Shown here: positions 33,656 through 42,213 of the stretch, one piece after another
How the letters are laid out: the number at the start of each line of letters is the position of its first letter
How positions within the stretch are numbered: the stretch's first letter is position 1
Assembly: GCF_048159605.1 (NCBI RefSeq)
Contig: NZ_JBLREB010000004.1
Location: 124,001 to 188,000 of the forward strand
Reading direction: 5' to 3'
DNA length: 64,000 nt
Source of the DNA: Ectobacillus polymachus
Lineage (GTDB): Bacteria > Bacillota > Bacilli > Bacillales > Bacillaceae_G
The notes under the pieces: generated by a model
The model's input: only the letters and a program-made list of their open reading frames with translations
Told to the model about the DNA's origin: nothing
Databases searched by the model: none
Position numbers and translations under genes: made by a program

Positions 33656-35176
33656 ATGGAAAAACTGCAAGACAGTATATATCAGTTGATCGTAGAAACT
33701 TCAACACACTTACCAAAGGACGTTCGGCGTGCACTTCAACGTGCGAAGGAACGTGAAAACGCTGGGACACGTGCTGCAATGGCATTGGATACAATCACTA
33801 ATAATATTAGTAAAGCAGATGAAAATGTTTCACCAATTTGCCAAGACACAGGCATGCCAACTTTCAAAATTAAAACACCAGTTGGTGTGAATCAACTAAA
33901 AATTAAAGAAGATATCTATAAAGCTATTGAACTTGCAACGAAAAATGGTAAGCTTCGTCCAAACTCTGTGGATTCCTTAACAGGTGAAAATTCAGGAAAT
34001 AATATCGGAGCTGGAACACCGGTTATTAAATTTGAACAATGGGAAAAGGATTATATCGATATTCGTCTTATTTTAAAAGGCGGCGGCTGCGAAAACAAAA
34101 ATATTCAATATAGCCTTCCTGCTGAAATTGAAGGACTTGGACGTGCTGGACGCGATCTTGATGGTATTCGTAAATGTATCATGCATGCTGTATACCAAGC
34201 ACAAGGTCAAGGCTGTAGCGCTGGCGTACTTGGTGTTGGAATCGGCGGCGATCGCACAACAGGCTATGAACTTGCAAAAACACAATTATTCCGTACTTTA
34301 GATGATGAAAACCCAGTATCTGAATTGAAGGAATTAGAAGAATATATCAATGAAAATGCTAACAAGCTCGGAATTGGAACAATGGGCTTTGGCGGCGAAA
34401 CAACATTGCTTGGATGTAAAATTGGTGCAATCCACCGTATCCCTGCTAGCTTCTATGTGTCTGTTGCATATAACTGCTGGGCATACCGCCGTTTAGGTAT
34501 TACTGCAAATGCAGAATCAGGCGAAATTATCGATTGGTTATACCAAGAAGGCGAAAATACATTAAAACCAGTAGAAAAAGAAGTAAAAGAAGAAACACGT
34601 GAAATCATCTTGCAAGCTCCAATTACGGAAGACCAAATTCGTGACCTTCGCGTAGGAGATGTAGTTACCATTAACGGTATGATGTACACAGGACGCGATG
34701 CAATGCATAAATACTTAATGACAAATGATGCACCAGTAGACTTAAATGGACAAATCATATATCACTGCGGTCCGGTTGTATTGAAACATGGTGACAAATA
34801 TGAAATAAAAGCAGCAGGTCCTACAACAAGTATTCGTGAAGAACCTTATCAAGGCGATATCATGAAGAAATTCGGCATTCGCGCTGTAATCGGTAAAGGC
34901 GGTATGGGTGCAAAAACATTAGCAGCACTTAAAGAGCATGGCGGCGTATACTTAAACGCTATCGGCGGTGCAGCACAATACTATGCAGAATGTATTAAGG
35001 AAGTAAAAGGTGTTGACCATCTAGAATTCGGAATTCCAGAAGCAATGTGGCATCTACGTGTAGAAGGCTTCAAAGCTGTAGTAACAATGGATTCTCACGG
35101 CAACAGCTTACACGCTGACGTGGACAAGTCTTCTTTAGAAAAGCTTGCTCAATTTAAAGAACCAGTATTCAAATAA
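33656..35176 (+). CDS. fumA: class I fumarate hydratase
   Basis: Interconverts fumarate and malate in the TCA cycle. The 506-aa [4Fe-4S] enzyme has the alpha region with ICQDTGMPTF (Cys ligand), GGGCENKN and QGCSAGVLGVGIGGDR (further Cys), and the beta region with YCGPVV-like YHCGPVVLKHG and FGIRAVIGKGGMG. ATG 33656 follows GGGAGGGG. Being oxygen-sensitive, it complements the class II FumC usual in bacilli. Confidence 0.95.
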   Translation: MEKLQDSIYQLIVETSTHLPKDVRRALQRAKERENAGTRAAMALDTITNNISKADENVSPICQDTGMPTFKIKTPVGVNQLKIKEDIYKAIELATKNGKLRPNSVDSLTGENSGNNIGAGTPVIKFEQWEKDYIDIRLILKGGGCENKNIQYSLPAEIEGLGRAGRDLDGIRKCIMHAVYQAQGQGCSAGVLGVGIGGDRTTGYELAKTQLFRTLDDENPVSELKELEEYINENANKLGIGTMGFGGETTLLGCKIGAIHRIPASFYVSVAYNCWAYRRLGITANAESGEIIDWLYQEGENTLKPVEKEVKEETREIILQAPITEDQIRDLRVGDVVTINGMMYTGRDAMHKYLMTNDAPVDLNGQIIYHCGPVVLKHGDKYEIKAAGPTTSIREEPYQGDIMKKFGIRAVIGKGGMGAKTLAALKEHGGVYLNAIGGAAQYYAECIKEVKGVDHLEFGIPEAMWHLRVEGFKAVVTMDSHGNSLHADVDKSSLEKLAQFKEPVFK

Positions 35177-35200
35177 GAGATTTGAAAGAATATAAAATAA

Positions 35201-35236
35201 AAAGAGGATATAAGAACGTATATCCTCTTTTTTTCA
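35201..35236 (+). terminator. terminator after fumA
   Basis: 12-bp stem AAAGAGGATATA / TATATCCTCTTT, then T run. Confidence 0.92.
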
Positions 35237-35255
35237 TAACATGAATACCTCAGTA

Positions 35256-35290
35256 AAAAACCCTCAGAAAATTGATTCTGAGGGTTTTTC
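35256..35290 (-). terminator. terminator of oxidoreductase gene (minus strand)
   Basis: 14-bp stem AAAAACCCTCAGAA / TTCTGAGGGTTTTT around a 6-nt loop. Confidence 0.9.
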
Positions 35291-35319
35291 TTATAAAAGG
35301 CCTTAAGATGGCCACTGTA

Positions 35320-35958
35320 TTATTCAGCTTCACCAACAACAGTGAAACGTTCATTAACATGCTTAGGATTTTCAATTTCATCTAGTACAGCAATTGCAAA
35401 ATCAGCATAGCTAACATAGCTTTCACCTTTTGCATTTACAAGCAGATTATCTTTTCCTGCTTGATATGATCCCGTTCTCTTTCCTTCAGGGTCAAACATA
35501 GCAGATGGGCTAATGAATGTCCAAGTAATACCCGTTGATTCTTGTAATTCTTGCAAGTTGCGTGCTTGGCCTTTTGCAGTTGGTTTAAACATATCTGGGA
35601 AATTTGGTGTATCGATTACTCTCACTGTTTTATTTTCATCTACATAAAGGCTTCCAGCACCACCAACGATAACTGCTTTGGTATTAGTACCTTTTAATGC
35701 TTCGATTAAAGCGTGTCCAGCGTCAACATGGGCTTGCTCTTCACCAAGTGGAGCACCAAATGCATTAACTACTACGTCAAATGGTTTAGTATCATTAGAA
35801 GTTAAATCAAATATATTTTTTTCAATTACTGGGACGTTTTTGTTCGTATGTTTTGATGCATCTCTCACGATAGCCGTTACTTGATGGCCACGATCAACAG
35901 CTTCCTTTAAAATACGACTACCTGCTTTTCCGTTTGCTCCAATAACTGCAATTTTCAT
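35320..35958 (-). CDS. ywnB: NAD(P)H-binding oxidoreductase (YwnB-like)
   Basis: 212-aa atypical short-chain dehydrogenase of the NmrA/YwnB type. The dinucleotide motif IGANGKAGSRI lies at residues 5-15. The middle VVGGAGSLYVDE and the C-terminal VSYADFAIAVLDEIENPKH are typical of YwnB-like proteins. It probably acts on quinones or electrophiles. It is downstream of an Rrf2 gene on the same strand and has the same 19-bp operator in front, so it is probably the regulator's target. Confidence 0.88.
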   Translation of the reverse strand: MKIAVIGANGKAGSRILKEAVDRGHQVTAIVRDASKHTNKNVPVIEKNIFDLTSNDTKPFDVVVNAFGAPLGEEQAHVDAGHALIEALKGTNTKAVIVGGAGSLYVDENKTVRVIDTPNFPDMFKPTAKGQARNLQELQESTGITWTFISPSAMFDPEGKRTGSYQAGKDNLLVNAKGESYVSYADFAIAVLDEIENPKHVNERFTVVGEAE

Positions 35959-35984
35959 TTGTTATCATCCTCCGATAGTATATT

Positions 35985-36003
35985 TGTAACAATAATAGTT
36001 ACA
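35985..36003. promoter_or_regulatory. Rrf2-type operator in front of oxidoreductase gene
   Basis: TGTAACAATAATAGTTACA, palindromic arms TGTAAC and GTTACA with a 7-bp centre, 27 bp before the ywnB-like start. The same arms occur before the Rrf2 gene at 36455-36473. Confidence 0.7.
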
Positions 36004-36030
36004 TTTCGGTGGTGAAAAATCTCTTTCTCG

Positions 36031-36438
36031 TTATTGAAAGAGATCTTGTAATATGTCTTTTAGTGTTTGGCTGGCTAATTCCTTTTCCATCGCCTTTTGT
36101 GCATCGCAAAATTTTTTCTCAAGTGTAGCTTGTATGTTACGACCAACCACACAATTCGGATTTGGATTTTCGTGCATGGAAAAGGTTGAGTGTTCTTCAC
36201 TTTGAATCGCTCGGTAAACATCTAACATTGTAATTTCAGAAGGTTCCTTTGTTATCGTTACGCCTGGTATTCCTGCTTGGGATGTTAAAAGTCCAGCTTT
36301 TTTAAGCATACTACTTATGCGACGAATAACGACTGGATTCGTATTTACACTTTTTGCGATGTAATCAGAAGTTGCATTAGGCTGTATAGATGCTAACGCC
36401 AAAATATGAATTGCAACAGCAAATCGACTATTTTTCAT
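36031..36438 (-). CDS. ywnA: Rrf2 family transcriptional regulator (YwnA-like)
   Basis: 135-aa winged-helix DNA-binding protein. Helix-turn-helix region SDYIAKSVNTNPVVIRRISSMLKKAGLL (residues 24-51) and wing GIPGVTITK are typical. Two cysteines (in NPNCVVGRN and KKFCDAQ) could sense redox or electrophiles, but the three-cysteine Fe-S pattern of IscR/NsrR is absent. Twin palindromes before this gene and before the oxidoreductase imply auto-regulation and control of that gene. Confidence 0.9.
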   Translation of the reverse strand: MKNSRFAVAIHILALASIQPNATSDYIAKSVNTNPVVIRRISSMLKKAGLLTSQAGIPGVTITKEPSEITMLDVYRAIQSEEHSTFSMHENPNPNCVVGRNIQATLEKKFCDAQKAMEKELASQTLKDILQDLFQ

Positions 36439-36454
36439 ATCATCACCACCATCG

Positions 36455-36473
36455 TGTAACTATTATAGTTACA
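36455..36473. promoter_or_regulatory. Rrf2-type operator in front of the regulator gene
   Basis: TGTAACTATTATAGTTACA, same arms and spacing as the site at 35985-36003, 17 bp upstream of the Rrf2 start codon. Confidence 0.7.
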
Positions 36474-36594
36474 ATTAATGATTGTTGTCAAATGTGAATG
36501 CTATTATTTTTAAAAAATTGGAAATTTGTTATCTGCATGAAATCATTTGTCCACACAAAAAATACGAGTAAAACGTCGAAAGGAGTACAACACG

Positions 36595-37377
36595 ATGAAA
36601 CGAATATGGATTTCCTTCGGCCTCGTCCTCACATTTCTTACCGTTAATATCCCTAGCACATTTGCCTATGATAATACGGCAAACCATTGGGGTGTTGCAC
36701 GAAACAAAAACGAACTTCCTCCAGATGCCGGAAAAAAATTCACAAGTCTAATTGAGAAATATGATGGATTCTTTCTTGGAGATACAAACAAAAAAGATAT
36801 CTATCTCACGTTTGACAACGGCTATGAAAATGGCTACACAGAAAAAATTCTAGATGTACTAAAGGAAAAGAGAGTACCAGCCACCTTCTTTATTACAGGA
36901 CAATACATTAAAGATCAGCCAGAGCTTGTCAAACGTATGGTACAAGATGGACATATCATCGGCAATCACTCCTGGCACCATCCTGATTTAACGACAATCA
37001 GCGATGAAAAGCTGCGCAATGAACTGCAGCGAATCGAAACAGAAGTAAAGCAGCTTACCGGACAAAAAGAAATGAAGTATTTAAGACCACCCCGAGGTAT
37101 TTTTAGTGAACGAACCCTCGCTGTTACAAAGGAAATGGGCTATTACAATGTCTTCTGGTCTCTCGCCTTTCAAGATTGGAAGGTCGATCAGCAACGCGGC
37201 TGGCAATACGCATATGACTCCGTGACAAAACAGATTCACCCCGGAGCCGTCTTATTGCTGCATTCCATTTCAAGCGATAACGCAGGAGCACTTAGCAAAA
37301 TAATCGACGAATTACGTAACCGCGGCTACCAATTTAAAAGCCTGGATGATTTAGTTGCAGAGAAATTCAAAAAATAA
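36595..37377 (+). CDS. pdaA: delta-lactam-biosynthetic de-N-acetylase PdaA
   Basis: 260-aa polysaccharide deacetylase of carbohydrate esterase family 4, which removes acetyl from muramic acid to form the muramic delta-lactam of spore cortex. Signal peptide at 1-22. Motif 1 TFDNGYENG (catalytic Asp and metal Asp replaced by Asn as in PdaA), motif 2 GNHSWHHPDL, motif 3 RPPRGIFSE, and VLLLHSIS near the end. ATG 36595 follows AAAGGAG. Cortex lactam formation implies a spore-former. Confidence 0.93.
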   Translation: MKRIWISFGLVLTFLTVNIPSTFAYDNTANHWGVARNKNELPPDAGKKFTSLIEKYDGFFLGDTNKKDIYLTFDNGYENGYTEKILDVLKEKRVPATFFITGQYIKDQPELVKRMVQDGHIIGNHSWHHPDLTTISDEKLRNELQRIETEVKQLTGQKEMKYLRPPRGIFSERTLAVTKEMGYYNVFWSLAFQDWKVDQQRGWQYAYDSVTKQIHPGAVLLLHSISSDNAGALSKIIDELRNRGYQFKSLDDLVAEKFKK

Positions 37378-37379
37378 GA

Positions 37380-37417
37380 AACAAGCGTTAAGCAAACCCG
37401 TGCTTGACGCTTGTTTT
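37380..37417 (+). terminator. terminator after pdaA
   Basis: AACAAGCGTTAAGCA pairs with TGCTTGACGCTTGTT (one wobble), then T run. Confidence 0.9.
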
Positions 37418-37433
37418 TATGGGAAGAATTTAC

Positions 37434-37508
37434 TTTATTATCGAAATCGCAGGCTTTATTATCGAAAATAAAAATTTATTATCGAAATTACAACCTTTAT
37501 TATCGAAA
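37434..37508 (+). repeat. four direct copies of TTTATTATCGAAA
   Basis: Exact 13-bp copies start at 37434, 37455, 37475 and 37496, i.e. at 21-, 20- and 21-bp steps, about two helical turns. The 7-8 bp between them is not conserved. The array is between pdaA and the glycosylase gene. It may be a multi-site protein-binding array or a mobile/slippage repeat. Confidence 0.75.
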
Positions 37509-37596
37509 CGAGAATTATTCAAATCCATCCCGTTTTTAAAACCTTCCAATCAGTTCATGTTATAATGGGCTCAACATGAAAAAAAGGGTGATCATG

Positions 37597-38457
37597 ATGT
37601 GGAGCACCGTCGTTACGCTTGAAAATCCGTATAATTTTGAACAAGTATTACAGAGATTATCATTGGATCCGTTAAACATCATCGATTTAAACGAACAACT
37701 CGTGAAAGTTCCAATAAGCTTGAACAATGAACAAGATGTTATTACGGTAAAAGCAATCGGTACATTTGAAAGACCAGTATTTCAACTGTCTGGTACAAAG
37801 AATAAAGCGGAGGCAGAAGAGCGTATTCGTGAGATCTTCGGTTGGAATGTGCAAATGGAAGAGATGCTAGCTCATTTTCGTGCTACTTCCTTGAGCACCT
37901 TAAGTGAACGTTATGCTTACACGCCAATTGTGTTAGATTTCGATCCATTTGCAAGCCTTGCACGGTGTATCATCCATCAACAGCTCAATTTAAAATTCGC
38001 TTTCACGTTAACGCAGCGATTTTATACTACATTTGGAACGAATATAGATGGTGTTTGGTTTCCGCCGTCGCCACATCGTGTTGCAAGTATTCAAATTGAA
38101 GAGCTTCGTGAACTTCAATTTAGTCAGCGTAAAGCAGAATATGTAATCGGATTAGCCAAACAAATTGTGAATGGTAACGTAAACATAGCTGAAATGCGTC
38201 ATCTCTCTAATGAAGAGATTGAGAAGAAGCTGTTGCCACTACGCGGAGTTGGACCGTGGACGGTTCAAAACTTCTTGCTATTTGGATTAGGACGAACAAA
38301 TATGTTTCCAAAGGCAGATATTGGTCTGCAGCGTGCCATCCAGCAGCTATTTAAACTAGAAAATAAACCAACTGATGAATTTATGGAACAGCTAAAGAGC
38401 GAATGGGAGCCGTACGGCAGTTATGCATCCCTATATCTTTGGCGTAGCATAGAGTAG
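37597..38457 (+). CDS. yfjP: DNA-3-methyladenine glycosylase (AlkA-like, YfjP)
   Basis: 286-aa base-excision enzyme removing alkylated purines. The helix-hairpin-helix GPD motif LRGVGPWTVQNFLLFGLGRTNMFPKAD is near residue 215-240, with the catalytic Asp at its end. ATG 37597 (MWSTVV) is 8 bp after AAGGGTG and lines up with B. subtilis YfjP; in-frame ATGs at 37576 and 37594 are less likely. The methyltransferase gene follows after 10 bp. Confidence 0.92.
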   Translation: MWSTVVTLENPYNFEQVLQRLSLDPLNIIDLNEQLVKVPISLNNEQDVITVKAIGTFERPVFQLSGTKNKAEAEERIREIFGWNVQMEEMLAHFRATSLSTLSERYAYTPIVLDFDPFASLARCIIHQQLNLKFAFTLTQRFYTTFGTNIDGVWFPPSPHRVASIQIEELRELQFSQRKAEYVIGLAKQIVNGNVNIAEMRHLSNEEIEKKLLPLRGVGPWTVQNFLLFGLGRTNMFPKADIGLQRAIQQLFKLENKPTDEFMEQLKSEWEPYGSYASLYLWRSIE

Positions 38458-38467
38458 GAGTAAAAAC

Positions 38468-39859
38468 ATGAACGAAAAGCAGAATGTAAGCCAATTACAA
38501 TTAGGACAAACTTTCCCCGTCACCATTAAACGAATCGGGATTAACGGAGAAGGAGTTGGCTATTTCAAACGCCAAGTCGTCTTCATACCGGGAGCACTAC
38601 CTGGGGAAGAAGTAGTAGCAGAAGTAACAACCGTTAAACGAGGATATGCCGAAGCGAAACTTAAGAAAATTCGCAAACGATCCTCCCAGCGTGTCACACC
38701 GCCATGTCCGGTATACGACCAATGCGGCGGCTGTCAGCTTCAGCATCTCTCCTATGAGGGACAATTAGAGCAAAAACGAGACATCGTCGTCCAAGCCTTT
38801 GAAAAATACACAAAAATCCCAACGAATATCATTCGTCCAACCATCGGGATGGAAGATCCTTGGCATTACCGTAACAAAAGTCAGCTTCAAGTCGGTAAGG
38901 AAGAACAAACGATCATCGCTGGTTTATATGCGCTAAACTCCCATCGTCTTGTAGACATTTCAGACTGTCACATCCAGCATACAAGTACAAATGAAGTAAC
39001 GAAAAAAGTGAAGCGAATCCTAGAGCGACTAAATATTCCAATATACAACGAACGAAAGAAAACAGGAATCATACGTACAATCGTTACACGTGTTGCTATG
39101 CAAACCGGAGAGCTTCAGCTTGTACTCATTACGACTAAGCAAGACTTTCCGCGCAAAGATCAGCTTGTAAAACAAATACAAACGGCATTGCCGCACGTAA
39201 AATCAATCATGCAAAATGTAAACGGTGAAAAAACATCCCTTATTTTTGGTGATGAAACATTCCGCCTATCAGGGAAAGAAGTTATTCAAGAAACACTTGG
39301 CGATCTTTCCTTTGAACTATCTGCAAGAGCATTCTTTCAATTAAATCCTGTTCAAACGGTAAAGCTTTATGACGAAGTAAAAAAAGCTGCGCAGTTAACC
39401 GGCAACGAAAAAATCGTAGATGCATACTGTGGCGTTGGCACAATCGGATTATGGCTTGCCCCGCAAGCAGCGGAAATTCGTGGTATGGACGTCATTCCTG
39501 AATCGATTGAAGATGCAAAGAAGAATGCCGAGAAGCACGGATTTACCCATACTAAATATGTAACAGGGAAAGCCGAATACTGGCTACCTAAATGGGTGAA
39601 GGAGGGCTGGCAACCAGATGTTGTTGTCGTTGACCCACCGCGTACCGGTTGTGATGAGAAGCTGTTAGATACAATTTTAGAGGTTAAGCCGAAGAAGATG
39701 GTGTATGTGTCTTGTAATCCGTCGACGCTGGCAAGAGATGTAAAGCAGTTGTCGAAGATGTATAACGTGGAGTATGTACAGCCGGTAGATATGTTTCCGC
39801 AGACGAGTCATGTGGAGTGTTGTGCGTTGTTGGAATTGCGCTGCGCGACTTCATTGTAA
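38468..39859 (+). CDS. rlmD: 23S rRNA (uracil-C5)-methyltransferase, RlmCD/TrmA family (YfjO)
   Basis: 463-aa SAM-dependent enzyme. An N-terminal TRAM domain (residues 8-65) is followed by the [4Fe-4S] cysteine cluster CPVYDQCGGCQLQH (near 78). The SAM site VDAYCGVGTIGLWLA and the catalytic loop VYVSCNPSTLARD with nucleophilic Cys complete the fold. It methylates uridine(s) such as U747/U1939; bacilli often have two paralogues, so the exact target is uncertain. It forms an operon with the glycosylase gene. Confidence 0.92.
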   Translation: MNEKQNVSQLQLGQTFPVTIKRIGINGEGVGYFKRQVVFIPGALPGEEVVAEVTTVKRGYAEAKLKKIRKRSSQRVTPPCPVYDQCGGCQLQHLSYEGQLEQKRDIVVQAFEKYTKIPTNIIRPTIGMEDPWHYRNKSQLQVGKEEQTIIAGLYALNSHRLVDISDCHIQHTSTNEVTKKVKRILERLNIPIYNERKKTGIIRTIVTRVAMQTGELQLVLITTKQDFPRKDQLVKQIQTALPHVKSIMQNVNGEKTSLIFGDETFRLSGKEVIQETLGDLSFELSARAFFQLNPVQTVKLYDEVKKAAQLTGNEKIVDAYCGVGTIGLWLAPQAAEIRGMDVIPESIEDAKKNAEKHGFTHTKYVTGKAEYWLPKWVKEGWQPDVVVVDPPRTGCDEKLLDTILEVKPKKMVYVSCNPSTLARDVKQLSKMYNVEYVQPVDMFPQTSHVECCALLELRCATSL

Positions 39860-40309
39860 ATGGGAATTTTTGGGGTTCGCAGGAATACGGGTTGGGGAGA
39901 TTTATCGTAGCACGACTTTATTTTGTCGGAATATAGTTAAAATAAAATATAAAATAAATAAAAAATCTGTAAATAATCAAATTGAAATCGGTTTTTTGTA
40001 AACATGTAATATGCTTAAAAGGTTAAGTAAATGATAGTAAAAGAAACACCTTGGTAGAAATTATCAAGGTGTTTTTGTGTGTAAAAACAGTACGTAGAGG
40101 TAAAACAGGGTTCAACAATATTTCGTTTATAAATCTCTCATCAAGAAGGTGGTGGTTCCGGATGTAAATATAGAGTGTGCAGTATCGGGAAAAGCGTAAT
40201 GAGCTTCTTTTGTGAACACAAAGATAAATTTTCGTCGCACCTATTTTTTCGAAATCCATGCTTTTTCAGTGTCCTCAAGATAGGAGCACGAAACACGCCT
40301 TTTGTATTT
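39860..40309. other. intergenic region with one terminator
   Basis: 450 bp between convergent genes, AT-rich. Apart from the hairpin at 40045-40077 I saw no gene or known RNA. Short ORFs here lack ribosome sites. Confidence 0.5.
40045..40077. terminator. terminator downstream of rlmD
   Basis: AACACCTTG pairs with CAAGGTGTT around an 11-nt loop, then TTT. Confidence 0.75.
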
Positions 40310-41107
40310 TTATTTCTTTACAAAATAATCTTGAATAGACGCAAAAATCAATTCGTGTCCTTTATCATTCGGATGGATACCATCGGTTAACGTGTTACTT
40401 ATTTTCAGATTGGCCGCCTTCCGTTTTTGCTCGAATGCACTCCAATAATCAATATAGTTCCATCCATTTGACTGAATATAGCTTCCGATTGCTGACACAT
40501 ATTCACTGTAAGTCAAGCCATTTCTTTTCTTGGTATCCAAGGCTGTTTCTTCATTAGACGGCATGAATACAATCCGTACATCCGGATTCATTTGTTTAAA
40601 AGCACTGACGAGACTTTGGATTGTTTGCTCAGATTTCGTAACTTCAACTGAAGCAGCATAATCATCAATCGAACTAAGTTCAAAAATTATAACATCTGGT
40701 TTAAAAGAAATGACCTCTTGCAGTTCTCCCTTATCCTTCACATCACTCGTTTTATATCCATTCTTTGCTACATTCTTCACTTGTACATCAGGATTGGTTT
40801 GACGGAACGCTTGTTCAAGCTTTCCTGCCCATGACTGTTCATAAGAGCTTGATCCTGTTCCAGCTGCCCCGCCGCTTCCTATGAAAGCAACTTTCGGATT
40901 TACTTTCCCTAACCACGTTTTGGCAGCTAAACTTTCCTTATCTTTTTGCGCCTGGTCATCTTGTTTTTGCACTTGGTCAACTGGGTTCGATTTTTCAGAC
41001 TGCAAGGTTGTTGCATGTATTTTATTATCCCAATATTGTTTACCAAAGATAATGACTACAATGCAAACGACGAGTACTGTTATGGAAAAAATAGAATTTT
41101 TAGTCAT
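40310..41107 (-). CDS. membrane-anchored SGNH/GDSL-type hydrolase
   Basis: 265 aa with one N-terminal membrane helix (FSITVLVVCIVVIIFG), a Gln/Lys-rich linker and an extracellular SGNH-like domain. Block V DGIHPNDKGH gives the catalytic Asp-His pair. Block I reads FIGSGGAAGTG rather than the usual GDSLTxG, so the nucleophile region is altered though a serine is kept. Probably an esterase or wall/exopolysaccharide O-acyl hydrolase. ATG 41107 follows ACGGAGG on the minus strand; the frame extends to 41146. Confidence 0.82.
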   Translation of the reverse strand: MTKNSIFSITVLVVCIVVIIFGKQYWDNKIHATTLQSEKSNPVDQVQKQDDQAQKDKESLAAKTWLGKVNPKVAFIGSGGAAGTGSSSYEQSWAGKLEQAFRQTNPDVQVKNVAKNGYKTSDVKDKGELQEVISFKPDVIIFELSSIDDYAASVEVTKSEQTIQSLVSAFKQMNPDVRIVFMPSNEETALDTKKRNGLTYSEYVSAIGSYIQSNGWNYIDYWSAFEQKRKAANLKISNTLTDGIHPNDKGHELIFASIQDYFVKK

Positions 41108-41167
41108 ATTAACCTCCGTTATATTATATAGTATTAATATTACCATATAATAATACGGACCATTACA

Positions 41168-41479
41168 TTAAAACCAGTTCTCCCAATGAAAAAAGAGCAT
41201 TCCATTCTTCCTGGATAACCACTTATCTATTACATTTTCAATAACTTCGATAGTGTGAGTTCTTCCTTTGGCAAATATTCTTAGGGATTTCGTAATCACT
41301 GCCTCCATCACCAAGCAATGGCGCATTTGCCGGCCGGAATCACCACGCGGAATACTTACAAGCTGATTCCCTCCTCCTAGAAGAATACGAGCTACTTCAG
41401 ATCCATCATCTGTCTGAAATATCTGAGGTAAACCCTTTTTCAATTTATTGAAGGATAATATAACCAATAACGTATTCAT
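41168..41479 (-). CDS. hypothetical ORF, 103 aa
   Basis: Frame open from ATG 41479, no ribosome site. The central part (EVARILLGGGNQLVSIPRGD ... RIFAKGRTHTIEVIENVIDKWL) has protein-like composition, so it may be a real gene with a different start or a remnant of one, but I recognise no family. It lies upstream of the SGNH gene on the same strand. Confidence 0.3.
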   Translation of the reverse strand: MNTLLVILSFNKLKKGLPQIFQTDDGSEVARILLGGGNQLVSIPRGDSGRQMRHCLVMEAVITKSLRIFAKGRTHTIEVIENVIDKWLSRKNGMLFFHWENWF

Positions 41480-41745
41480 AATAAATTAAATAATTGAACA
41501 CCTCAAGAAGTGGAAGATTAAAATTTTTTAAGGGGAATTTTAAGAAAGTTTTAAAAAAAAGATATTATATTAAAGAGAAGTAATTCTTAACAAGGTAAAT
41601 AGTATTTACTACCGAAGGATATAATGTGAGAAATTAATTTGATGAGGCAAGAAACGTTTAGATAAATATGATTTAACTATTTATACAAAGATGTTCATCT
41701 AATTTATATATATGGATTAAAAATTATTTAAAAGGAGGTGAGTGT

Positions 41746-41940
41746 ATGCAAATTTCTGGAGTAGGACATAACGCAATGCAATATTATCAAACTATTAGAG
41801 CAACACAACAAAGTCAGGCTCAAGTTCAGCAAGTTGATAATAAAGTGAATCAATCAACGCAACAACTGACAAATTTATCAGACCCAGATCATGATGGGGA
41901 TATTGATGGAAAAGGAAGAGATATTGACGTTCGTATTTAA
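41746..41940 (+). CDS. small protein with calcium-loop-like C-terminus (64 aa)
   Basis: 64 aa, Gln-rich helical first part (QISGVGHNAMQYYQTIRATQ), then DPDHDGDIDGKGRDID, which resembles the DxDxDG loop of dockerin/EF-hand calcium sites. No signal peptide or membrane helix. ATG 41746 is 8 bp after AAAGGAGG, an excellent site, and a terminator follows 14 bp after the stop. Family and function unknown. Confidence 0.72.
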   Translation: MQISGVGHNAMQYYQTIRATQQSQAQVQQVDNKVNQSTQQLTNLSDPDHDGDIDGKGRDIDVRI

Positions 41941-41954
41941 TGTTAATGAATGAT

Positions 41955-41983
41955 AGTCTAAGCAGAATTGCTTAGGCTTTTTT
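41955..41983 (+). terminator. terminator after small calcium-loop gene
   Basis: AGTCTAAGCA pairs with TGCTTAGGCT (one G-U), then six T. Confidence 0.88.
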
Positions 41984-42061
41984 ATTTTATGGAATTCAGT
42001 CCGTTGAGCCTGGAAAGGCGAAACATAAAACCATATGCTATGCGGGTGGGGAATCAGTTGT

Positions 42062-42133
42062 TACACAAAAAAACTCACTTTCAGTTTTATGATAGAGATT
42101 GTTCAAGTCTCTAAAATAAGAAAGGAAAGTGAG
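42062..42133 (-). terminator. terminator of the SNase-like gene (minus strand)
   Basis: ACTCACTTTC (42069-42078 on +) pairs with GAAAGTGAGT (42124-42133) around a 45-nt loop that holds a second AGAGA/TCTCT hairpin. On the minus strand a T run follows. The long branched loop is unusual. Confidence 0.55.
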
Positions 42134-42213
42134 TATCTTTGCGCCTTTGTTCAAACCATCCTTTGGAAGGGTGGTTATGATTTCAAATCGCTCAGTAAGG
42201 TTTTGTATATCTA

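Noticed and set aside
37434..37508. Possible CRISPR array
   Set aside because: Repeats are 13 bp with 7-8 bp spacers and no cas gene is near; this is not a CRISPR layout.
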